Below are positions 6,386 to 13,655 of a stretch of DNA of 19,707 nt, one piece after another. Below the pieces are notes generated by a model. It made no database searches, was not told the origin of the DNA, and worked only from the letters and a program-made list of their open reading frames with translations. The position numbers and the translations under genes are program-made. Source of the DNA: Planctomycetaceae bacterium (lineage in GTDB: Bacteria; Planctomycetota; Planctomycetia; Pirellulales; Pirellulaceae); the NCBI GenBank assembly GCA_018658605.1, contig JABHUV010000017.1:1-19707 (forward strand), given 5' to 3'. The stretch's first letter is position 1, and every line of letters starts with the position of its first letter.

Positions 6386-7111
6386 ATGCTTTATCGTGCT
6401 CTATACACTGCTCTGCTGTTACTCGTATTAGCCCCTAGCCTAACAGCGCAAAATCCGAGTGCCACTAAATCCAACGTACCACCATCACGCTCAACGTACT
6501 TCGGTCGTCGCATCGCCCAAACCATGCACTTCACTGGTGCTCCTTGGCTCATCCGTGATAATCGCGAAAACGAAGAACGTTGCTCAGTCATGCTTGGACA
6601 ACTCAACCTCAAAACAGGAATGACTGTCTGTGACATGGGTTGTGGCAATGGATTCTACGCTTTGAAAATGGCGAAAATGGTCGGTCCGCAAGGCACTATC
6701 TTGGGCGTCGACGTACAACCAGAAATGTTACAATTCCTGCGCACTCGCATGGAAAAAGAAGGGGTCGACAACATCACTCCTATTTTGGGGTCCTTTCATA
6801 ATCCCCATCTACCACGCAACACCGTCGACGTCATCCTCATGGTCGACGTCTATCACGAATTGTCACATCCCGAAATTATGTTACGGGCCATGCGTGATAG
6901 CCTTAAACCGAACGGTCAAATAATTCTTTTAGAATACCGTGAGGAAGATCCTAAGGTGCCTATTAGACCTTTACACAAAATGAACAAGGTTCAGATTCTT
7001 AAAGAATACGAAGCAAATGGTTTTCGTATCGCTAGCCAATTTGACAAGTTACCTTGGCAGCACATGATGTTCTTTGAAAAAGACCCCGACTGGAAACCGT
7101 CTGGCAAATAA
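6386..7111 (+). CDS. Class I SAM-dependent methyltransferase with N-terminal signal peptide
   Basis: The protein has 241 residues. Residues 1-22 look like a Sec signal peptide: MLYR, a Leu/Ala-rich core and a likely cleavage after LTAQ or LTA. The Rossmann-type methyltransferase domain follows: motif I VCDMGCGNGFYA (81-92), the acidic residue D109 in GVDVQPEM, motif post-II around NTVDVILMVDVYHEL (145-159) and a HP-EIMLRAMRDSLKPNGQIILLEY strand-helix (161-184). PWQHMMFFEKDP closes the domain. The methyl acceptor is unknown; the closest general resemblance is to UbiE/Methyltransf_11-25 small-molecule enzymes. A purine-rich AAGAAAG lies about 9 bases before the ATG. The oddity is export: S-adenosylmethionine is cytoplasmic, so either the leader is an uncleaved anchor or the enzyme acts outside with an unusual supply. 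It ends 14 bp before the convergent DUF481 gene. Confidence 0.85.
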   Translation: MLYRALYTALLLLVLAPSLTAQNPSATKSNVPPSRSTYFGRRIAQTMHFTGAPWLIRDNRENEERCSVMLGQLNLKTGMTVCDMGCGNGFYALKMAKMVGPQGTILGVDVQPEMLQFLRTRMEKEGVDNITPILGSFHNPHLPRNTVDVILMVDVYHELSHPEIMLRAMRDSLKPNGQIILLEYREEDPKVPIRPLHKMNKVQILKEYEANGFRIASQFDKLPWQHMMFFEKDPDWKPSGK

Positions 7112-7125
7112 CCAGAGCGTTTCAG

Positions 7126-8058
7126 CTACAACTTCCAGACAAGTAAAAGTGAATAGGCAAGGTCATTTGGTCGCCTGCCATGTGGAGTGCTATCATATCG
7201 ATCTACCATCGAGAGCTTCAAACTCCAACCATGCTCTTTATTAATAACGATTTGCCACGAAGCTTTGGATTCAAAACGATACTCACTAAAATCAGACCAA
7301 TCTGGATAATAATCCGAGATCACTTGGATGCTCTGCCGCGGTGAAATTTTACGACTCACAATCACTCCAAAATCTGCCTCGGGGATTACTTGGTCATCAA
7401 CTCCACCTAACTCCTGAGACATCCCCGCACCAATTCGCCAACTCAACTGCAGTTGTTCCTCATCGACAAACAGCTTTTGCAATCCCGCATTCGCTTTCAT
7501 GCGAATGTCAAACTGCTTGAACTCATCATACTCCAGTCCGCCTTTAGCAAACCAACTTAAGGGGTTGTCTTTTCTAATCCAGAAGTGGGCAATATCAAAC
7601 AACGTACGATGCGCCGTCAATGTACCACTTGCGCGTTTTTTTGCAAAATCCAAATCTAGATCAAACCGTCCTGACGTAGTTTTTCGTTCCAAGTCGAATC
7701 CTGCAAACACGCTAAAAGTCGTTGAGTTTCCGTGGGTTCCATTACTACCGAATTCAACGCTACCATCCCAAATATCTCGATCTAACCGCAGCGTCGGTAC
7801 CCAAAAACCTAGATTCTCGGTAAACACATCAATCTCACCTTCTGGAAAAGGAGGCGCATTTTTTTCAAATGCGTAAGCTTGGAGGCTCTCGCCTAAATTC
7901 CGTGCACCCTCACGCCAATTCGGAGTTTGCAAGACACGTTGGCCGGCTGGATGCAACGCCACTGGTCTTTCTATGGATTCTGCTTGATTAACGGCAATAA
8001 CCGCACACGTAGGAACAGATGCTTGTAACAGAGCACAAACTAATATACGGATGAGCAT
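7126..8058 (-). CDS. DUF481-family outer-membrane beta-barrel protein
   Basis: The product has 310 residues. MLIRILVCALLQASVPTCAVIA (1-22) is a likely signal peptide. From about residue 97 the DUF481 pattern begins with WDGSVEFGSNGTHGNSTT (97-114 in two halves). Alternating hydrophobic and polar strands follow, including KNAPLSWF-like DNPLSWFAKGGLEYDEF (164-180), DIRMKANAGLQK (184-195) and LSWRIGAGMSQE (205-216). SDYYPDW (248-254) and the terminal strand LAYSLLLVWKL (300-310) complete it. That fits a 12- to 16-strand barrel ending in a hydrophobic C-terminal strand. Members such as YdiY are outer-membrane proteins of unclear function, some linked to salt or acid stress. The first hundred residues, Pro- and Glu-rich, are an extra N-terminal region. 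The gene stands alone on the minus strand, 128 bp after ilvE ends. Confidence 0.75.
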   Translation of the reverse strand: MLIRILVCALLQASVPTCAVIAVNQAESIERPVALHPAGQRVLQTPNWREGARNLGESLQAYAFEKNAPPFPEGEIDVFTENLGFWVPTLRLDRDIWDGSVEFGSNGTHGNSTTFSVFAGFDLERKTTSGRFDLDLDFAKKRASGTLTAHRTLFDIAHFWIRKDNPLSWFAKGGLEYDEFKQFDIRMKANAGLQKLFVDEEQLQLSWRIGAGMSQELGGVDDQVIPEADFGVIVSRKISPRQSIQVISDYYPDWSDFSEYRFESKASWQIVINKEHGWSLKLSMVDRYDSTPHGRRPNDLAYSLLLVWKL

Positions 8059-8186
8059 TTAAGGCAGGGTGATAATAAAGAAACAACAATATACAAATGT
8101 GAAGACACCTTGTACTAAAAAACGTGACATCGAGCGATACCAAAGGGGTTATGAGCATTTACGACAAAACGCTACACCAACTACCG

Positions 8187-9044
8187 CTATTGTGTCCGCA
8201 GGTTACAATAGAGATCCGTTAACCGTCGGGTAATCACGCCGGGCGAGCCCGCACCTATCTGATTGCCGTCTACTTCACGCACAGGAACAACTTCTGCCGC
8301 AGTTCCGGTCAGAAAACATTCATCGGCTGCGTACACGTCCTCTATCGTCATTGTTCCTTCTTCAACTTTGATTCCATCCTCGCGTGCCAATTCCATAACG
8401 GCGCCTCGGGTCACGCCCTGAAGCACGCCCGCTGAAACCGGCGGTGTTTGCAGCACTCCCGCATTTACGATAAAAACATTATCACCTGTACACTCAGCAA
8501 CTTCGCCTTCGTGATTGAGCATCAAAGCTTCCACACAACCCGCTTTGAGGCCTTCGATTTTTGCAAGAATATTATTCAAGTAGTTCAACGATTTAATTTG
8601 TGGATCAAGCGCTGATGGATGGTTACGAATTGTTTTGGCAGTCACAATCGCCAAACCGTTTTCGTAGAATTCATCCGGATAGAGTGTGATCATATCCGTG
8701 ATAATGATCACTTGCGCCTGAGCACATTTATTGGGGTCCAAACCTAGCGTACCTTCACCGCGAGTCACAATTAAACGAATGTATCCGTCACGAATGTCAT
8801 TAGCAGCAAGCGTACTGTTTATCGCAATTTCCATTTCTTCTGCAGAGATGGGAATCGTCAATTCAATCTTAGCCGCCGACGCCCACAATCGATCCAAATG
8901 TTCCCGCATACGAAACACTTGACCCGCATAACATCGCAATCCTTCAAACACGCCGTCACCATAGAGTAGTCCATGATCATACACGCTGATCTTGGCATCC
9001 TGTTTATCGAACAGCGTTCCGTTAATATAAATTTTCAGTGACAT
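8187..9044 (-). CDS. ilvE: Branched-chain amino acid aminotransferase, class IV PLP
   Basis: The protein (285 residues) transfers the amino group between glutamate and the 2-oxo acids of Leu, Ile and Val, the last step of their synthesis and first of their breakdown. YDHGLLYGDGVFEG (22-35) is the class IV N-terminal signature. R95 lies in the RGEGTLGLDP block. K151 in QIKSLNYLNN is the Schiff-base lysine. EVAECTGDNVFIV (181-193) contains the acidic residue that contacts the pyridine nitrogen, and GVLQGVTRG (206-214) the phosphate-binding turn; LTGTAAEVVPV (245-255) closes the pocket. D-amino acid aminotransferase and aminodeoxychorismate lyase share the fold, but the YINGTLF start and QIKSLNYLN favour IlvE. 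The ATG at 9044 matches the family N-terminus. It lies 193 bp downstream of the lolD stop and probably has its own promoter. Confidence 0.92.
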   Translation of the reverse strand: MSLKIYINGTLFDKQDAKISVYDHGLLYGDGVFEGLRCYAGQVFRMREHLDRLWASAAKIELTIPISAEEMEIAINSTLAANDIRDGYIRLIVTRGEGTLGLDPNKCAQAQVIIITDMITLYPDEFYENGLAIVTAKTIRNHPSALDPQIKSLNYLNNILAKIEGLKAGCVEALMLNHEGEVAECTGDNVFIVNAGVLQTPPVSAGVLQGVTRGAVMELAREDGIKVEEGTMTIEDVYAADECFLTGTAAEVVPVREVDGNQIGAGSPGVITRRLTDLYCNLRTQ

Positions 9045-9237
9045 ATCTTAATGCTAAACACTCATGCAATAAATATTCAATTCCTCGACTACTTTTCCAA
9101 ACATCTATTCTAATGGGCAACCGCGAATCTGAGTAGCGTGGGGGATTGGCATATGAGCCATGCTGACACACTCTATTGTACGTGGATGAACCGCAGCGAG
9201 TGTAAATCAACTCAATACGACCCCAAGAACTGTCAAC

Positions 9238-10011
9238 TCACATCGATTGCACTCGACCTTCAACAAGGTGAATCGTACGGTCGGTCTGCTCTGCAATCGC
9301 ATCGTCATGCGTGACCATTACCACCGTCAGATCTTGCTCGCGATTCAAATTTCGCAATATCTCCATGATCTCATACCCCGCTTGGCGATCCAAGTTGCCA
9401 GTGGGTTCGTCTGCCAATAACAATTCAGGTTCTGCGATAAGCGCTCTGGCAATCGCAACTCGCTGCATTTCACCGCCAGACAACTCGCGCGGGCGATGCT
9501 TCAATCGATGACTCAAACCTACCTTGTCCAGCAACTCCTTCGCTCGCCGGCGGTGGTTACGACGACGCAGCATATACTTGGTAAAACCATAGCGAATCAT
9601 CAGCGGCATCAATACATTTTCCAACGCACTGAGCTCGGGTAATAAATGATAAAACTGAAACACAATTCCAATGTATCGGTTCCTCAGGATGTCACGTGAT
9701 TTAGCAGGCAAATTATCGATGCGATTGCCTTCGAACAATATTTCACCGCCATCAGGTTGGTCAAGCGTCGCTAACAAGTGCAAAAGAGTGCTTTTTCCTG
9801 ACCCACTGGTCCCAATAATTGCCTGAAATTCACCTTCCCGAACTTCAAAATCCACTCCGTTTAATACTGGTATTTCAACTTTACCCTTGCGATAACTCTT
9901 CATTAACCCCGTCGCACGCATCACTACTGGCGCCGCTGCTTGATGAAGTTGGGGGGATTGCTGGCCACCCATCCCATTTTTTGTCTCCGGTAATTTATAG
10001 GCACTACTCAT
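9238..10011 (-). CDS. lolD: LolD-type ABC transporter ATP-binding protein
   Basis: The protein has 257 residues. Walker A GTSGSGKST is at 67-75, the Q-loop at Q119 (VFQFYHLLPELS), the signature LSGGEMQR at 177-184, Walker B LLLADEPTGNLD at 197-208 and the switch His at 235 (VTHD). The sequence is of the MacB/LolD/FtsE class that pairs with FtsX-like permeases, in contrast with importer ATPases. It presumably powers release of lipoproteins from the inner membrane to a periplasmic carrier. The start at 10011 is fixed by GGAGG at 10025-10021, 9 bases upstream, and by an 8-bp overlap with the stop of the permease gene. A longer reading from 10071 would overlap the permease by about 60 bases and add residues with no homology. 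About 28 residues of variable leader precede the ABC fold. Confidence 0.9.
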   Translation of the reverse strand: MSSAYKLPETKNGMGGQQSPQLHQAAAPVVMRATGLMKSYRKGKVEIPVLNGVDFEVREGEFQAIIGTSGSGKSTLLHLLATLDQPDGGEILFEGNRIDNLPAKSRDILRNRYIGIVFQFYHLLPELSALENVLMPLMIRYGFTKYMLRRRNHRRRAKELLDKVGLSHRLKHRPRELSGGEMQRVAIARALIAEPELLLADEPTGNLDRQAGYEIMEILRNLNREQDLTVVMVTHDDAIAEQTDRTIHLVEGRVQSM

Positions 10012-11659
10012 AACGCAATGCCTCCACGGGATGCAGTTTGGCGGCTTTGCGAGCAGGCAACACACTGGCAATTACGGCAATACCTACTGCCCCTAGCACG
10101 ACCCACAGACATGTCAGGGGATTAACCACGACCGGAATTTCGGAAAAATAATAAACCGTCGGGTCAAACACTTCTTGCCCAGTTATCTTTTCTATCCAGC
10201 CCGCCACAACATTAATCTGGTCAACAAACAGCAGGCCCAAAGCCAATCCAGCCAGCGAACCAACAATACCGAGGGATAATCCATAACCCAAAAAAATACT
10301 CATCACGCCACGACTCGGCGCGCCCAAACTTTTGAGAATTCCAACATCCCGTGTCTTTTCAACAACGATCATAAAAAAAGTGGCTAAGATACCAAAGCCA
10401 GCGACTGCAATGATCAAGAACAACAAAATATTCAAGATTGTTGTTTCCAACTGTACCGCAGACAACAGGGGCCCTTGCATGTCGCGCCAAGTTTGAATTT
10501 GATAACCGAACTGCTGCAGCGGAAAGCGGGCCTGTAAACGATCACGAATCATATCCAAGTCAGCCCCTGCTCGCAACTTAATTTGAACAGCAGAAACATT
10601 CGTCACCCCCGTTTCCGCGGTGATCATACCACGCAGGTATTGCAACTTACTCAGCGGCACAAAAGCAAATGACGAATCATATTCACTCATCTCACTTTCA
10701 TAGAAATCAACAATCGTAAATGAATCGCTAACCGCCTTAGGTGGCTGACCGGTATTGGGGAAAGTGATTTTGACATCGTCTCCTGGCAGCGCAAAATAAT
10801 AATCCATTAAATCGCCCTGCGCATCGCGACCGCGCAAACTGCAAATAGAAATCCCTAAAACAATTCCGGTGTGCTGCTCGCGAACCGCATCGAATGTCAA
10901 CTGTGGAGCGTCGTCCGTCTGAAACGGTACCGCGGGCAGATTGTCTCGTTGCCCAACTCCACTAGAACCGCTGTCCAACAGTCCCTGTAATTCAGGTAAT
11001 TCTTCGATGGAATCCGGCAATGTCGGCAACCCTACTGAAGTTTGCGAATCATCCGCTGACTCAAATGGCGGTGGTGTTAGTAAGGCGGCGTCATTAGAGG
11101 TGACATCACCGTTTTCAACCTGGTCTGCAATTTCCCTTTGTTCCCATTGAGCAGCAACTCGCCGCCGAGCCCATCCAGCAACGGGAAATTTATCCTTGCG
11201 GCCACGACCGTAATCGTTCTCACGCAATAAAAATTCCATCTGTTCCCGATTAAGCGGATGCAGCAAATGTTGCTCAAACTCAGAAACGTCTGAATAGGTA
11301 GCAGCATCGATGCCGATGAGGTTAATCGGTTGGGTAATCCACTGCCCGCGAATATTGTCGCGAAAATTAATCATTGCCGGCACTGAAACCGTTGCCGTCA
11401 TCGCCTCAATGTCACCGCCAGCAACCTTGCGGATTTCCTCCATGTGCCACTCAGAATCTGGTAAGCCATTGAGGTTATGGCTACGAATAACGATATCTGA
11501 AAGGATTCCGTGCAGACGGTCATGCATTTCAACAGTAAAGCCAGCCATCACACTATTGACGACAATGAGAGTCGCCACGCCTAGCGTTACGCTCACAATC
11601 GAGGCCAGTGCAATATAACGGCTCTTCAGATACCGCCATGATAGCAATACTTTATACAT
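10004..11659 (-). CDS. LolC/LolE-family lipoprotein-releasing permease with long insertion
   Basis: The protein has 551 residues, against about 400 for E. coli LolC/E. WRYLKSRYIALASIVSVTLGVATLIVVNSVMAGF gives the first transmembrane helix (about 17-40) with the typical cytoplasmic start. A periplasmic MacB-like domain follows to about 400. Three more helices lie at about 409-432, 453-479 and 514-536. EKTRDVGILKSLGA (434-447) is the coupling helix that contacts LolD. PARKAAKLHPVEALRYE (535-551) is the family's C-terminal ending. Residues 140-265, rich in Asp, Glu, Pro, Ser and Gln, are an insertion in the periplasmic part that E. coli LolC and LolE lack. A single permease gene with LolD implies a homodimer (inference). 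AAAGG lies six bases before the ATG at 11659. lysS ends 108 bp upstream. Confidence 0.9.
   Translation of the reverse strand: MYKVLLSWRYLKSRYIALASIVSVTLGVATLIVVNSVMAGFTVEMHDRLHGILSDIVIRSHNLNGLPDSEWHMEEIRKVAGGDIEAMTATVSVPAMINFRDNIRGQWITQPINLIGIDAATYSDVSEFEQHLLHPLNREQMEFLLRENDYGRGRKDKFPVAGWARRRVAAQWEQREIADQVENGDVTSNDAALLTPPPFESADDSQTSVGLPTLPDSIEELPELQGLLDSGSSGVGQRDNLPAVPFQTDDAPQLTFDAVREQHTGIVLGISICSLRGRDAQGDLMDYYFALPGDDVKITFPNTGQPPKAVSDSFTIVDFYESEMSEYDSSFAFVPLSKLQYLRGMITAETGVTNVSAVQIKLRAGADLDMIRDRLQARFPLQQFGYQIQTWRDMQGPLLSAVQLETTILNILLFLIIAVAGFGILATFFMIVVEKTRDVGILKSLGAPSRGVMSIFLGYGLSLGIVGSLAGLALGLLFVDQINVVAGWIEKITGQEVFDPTVYYFSEIPVVVNPLTCLWVVLGAVGIAVIASVLPARKAAKLHPVEALRYE
10021..10025 (-). promoter_or_regulatory. 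Shine-Dalgarno GGAGG of lolD inside the lolC/E coding end
   Basis: On the minus strand GGAGG stands 9 bases before the ATG at 10011. It is one of the few strong Shine-Dalgarno sequences in the window, decides the lolD start, and suggests coupled translation with the overlapping permease gene. Confidence 0.6.
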
Positions 11660-11767
11660 GCCAATCCTTTGGCTGGGGGTTGGAAACCTCTCCTAAGGGG
11701 AAAGTCTCTACCCAATAACATGGTTGAGTTTTTGTGACATACGTGACACAGAAACGTGGTGATTATT

Positions 11768-13405
11768 CTATTGTTCTGGCTGTTCTGGACGCAATAAAGG
11801 AAACAGAATTATTTCACGAATCGACTGGGAATTGGTCAATAACATTACCAATCGGTCAATTCCTACGCCTAAGCCGCCCGTAGGGGGCATACCATGGCGC
11901 AATGCGCGAATAAAGTCTGAGTCCATTTTGGCCATCGAATCCTCGTCGGATAAACCTGCGAGCTGAGTTTGAAACAATTCTTGCTGCAAATCAGGATCGT
12001 TTAATTCGGTATAAGCATTTGCGATTTCCATGCCGCGAACAAACAACTCAAACCGCTCAGCAATTTCCGGATTATCCTTTTTGCGTTTAGTAAGCGGACA
12101 AATACTCGCTGGATAATCAATCACGTAGACTGGCCCCACCAAAGAATCCTCGACTTTCTCCTCGAAGATCTCATTCTTGATGACATCCACGTGGCGCCCC
12201 TCGACTTCAATACCAATTTCCATCGCGTATTTTTTCACAGCTTCTTCGTCACTCGGATCTACGCCCGTCTGTTCCGTAAACAATTCGAGATACGTTCGTC
12301 GCTGAAATGGCGGAGTGAAATCCACCATATGTTCACCGTAAGGCACGACGTAACCGTTACCGAGCGCATCGAGTGCGTTAACAATCAAGTTTTCCGTCAA
12401 ATCCATCATGCTGCGATAGTCACCGAATGCCTGATAAAGCTCCAGCATTGTGAACTCAGGATTATGCTTCGGACTGATCCCTTCATTGCGATAGACTCGC
12501 CCCAATTCATACACACGTTCCATGCCACCCACGAGCAAACGTTTTAAATGTAACTCTAGGGCAATTCGCAAATACAATTCGAGCCCCAACGCGTTGTGGT
12601 GAGTCATAAAAGGGCGGGCAGCAGCGCCACCGGCAATGGAATGTAATGTGGGACCCTCAATTTCGGCAAACCCTGCCGCATTGAGAGTGCTACGAATCGA
12701 AGAGACGATTTTAGTACGATCTAAGAACCGTTGTCGCACGCCGTCGTTGTACGCCAAGTCAACATAACGTCGCCGCTGTCGTAATTCAGGGTCTGTCATC
12801 CCTACATGCTTAGCCGGAGGTGGTTCGAGTGACTTGGTTAAAAAGTGTAGTTTCTCTGCAAATATAGTTAACTCACCAGTATTTGTAACACCGAGTCGGC
12901 CATCGACACCAATGATATCGCCTAAGTCAAACAAACCAGCGAGGTCAAAATCCTCATCACCAACTTGTTTCTTCCCTATAAATAATTGGATACTGCCTGA
13001 CCAATCCTGAACATCCACAAATCTCAATTTGCCTTTATCACGCTGGAACATAATTCTGCCAGCCGCACGGACAGTCGGACCAACCTCTGCGCCCGGTCCT
13101 TGGTCACTGCGCCATTGCCGCATATTGACACGATCATCGACGTCACATTCCAAATCCGGAAGATCTATCAGCGTACCGTCTTCCTGCTGAAACCGAACTT
13201 CACTAATGCGATCCCGAATATCTCCGATTAGTTGGCGGTCATCAAATCGACTACCCCATGGATCGATACCAAGTTTTTGGATCTGCCGCAATTTATCACG
13301 GCGGGCAGCAACGTGCATTTGTTGGTCTTGTTCCCTGCTGCCTTGCTCCGTGGCATCATCCGCCGGCACAGGTTGCTCGGGCTGATCACTTTGCGATTCG
13401 GTCAT
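11768..13405 (-). CDS. lysS: Lysyl-tRNA synthetase, class II
   Basis: The product charges tRNA-Lys with lysine. After a charged, Gln/Glu-rich N-terminal leader of about 30 residues come the OB-fold anticodon-binding domain (about 35-220, with GRIMFQRDKGKLRFVDVQD) and the class II catalytic domain. Motif 2 is in GRVYRNEGISPKHNPEFTMLELYQAF, split around residues 310-335. Motif 3 is GGLGVGIDRLVMLLT near the C-terminus. GMEIANAYTELND is the lysine-pocket stretch typical of LysS. I prefer ATG at 13405 (545 residues), since a GTG at 13438 is possible but adds only eleven residues and has no ribosome-binding site. E. coli LysS is 505 residues long. It is first in a run lysS-lolC/E-lolD on the minus strand and diverges from the Ser/Thr kinase gene across about 250 bp. 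Confidence 0.93.
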   Translation of the reverse strand: MTESQSDQPEQPVPADDATEQGSREQDQQMHVAARRDKLRQIQKLGIDPWGSRFDDRQLIGDIRDRISEVRFQQEDGTLIDLPDLECDVDDRVNMRQWRSDQGPGAEVGPTVRAAGRIMFQRDKGKLRFVDVQDWSGSIQLFIGKKQVGDEDFDLAGLFDLGDIIGVDGRLGVTNTGELTIFAEKLHFLTKSLEPPPAKHVGMTDPELRQRRRYVDLAYNDGVRQRFLDRTKIVSSIRSTLNAAGFAEIEGPTLHSIAGGAAARPFMTHHNALGLELYLRIALELHLKRLLVGGMERVYELGRVYRNEGISPKHNPEFTMLELYQAFGDYRSMMDLTENLIVNALDALGNGYVVPYGEHMVDFTPPFQRRTYLELFTEQTGVDPSDEEAVKKYAMEIGIEVEGRHVDVIKNEIFEEKVEDSLVGPVYVIDYPASICPLTKRKKDNPEIAERFELFVRGMEIANAYTELNDPDLQQELFQTQLAGLSDEDSMAKMDSDFIRALRHGMPPTGGLGVGIDRLVMLLTNSQSIREIILFPLLRPEQPEQ

Positions 13406-13655
13406 AGTAGATTTTCGCGTATCTCGTTGGTTATTCACTAAAACGTCGTATTTTAATGCAATCAGCTTTACCTGTAAGCCCCAATGTAACTAAACCAGCC
13501 CCACCAACACCTGTCGCTATATGAATTTCCAACTGAATCCTACTCCTTTTCCCCGTTCAAATCATCAACAACCTCAAACATCTTTCCCCAACTAGGGTAA
13601 AATAGGTATCGAACTAGACATCATTTTCGTAAAGCGTTACGCCCCTAAATCCACC

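Noticed and set aside
7100..7116. TCTGG-N7-CCAGA between the convergent methyltransferase and DUF481 genes as a bidirectional terminator
   Set aside because: The stem is 5 bp with a 7-base loop and no T-runs on either side.
8074..8103. Minus-strand TTCACA-N18-TTTATT as the DUF481 promoter
   Set aside because: The boxes fit moderately, but the leader would be only about 9 bases, and the region is AT-rich enough for chance matches.
10012..10071. Longer LolD starting at 10071
   Set aside because: Adds residues with no ABC homology, overlaps the permease coding end, and the strong GGAGG points to the ATG at 10011.
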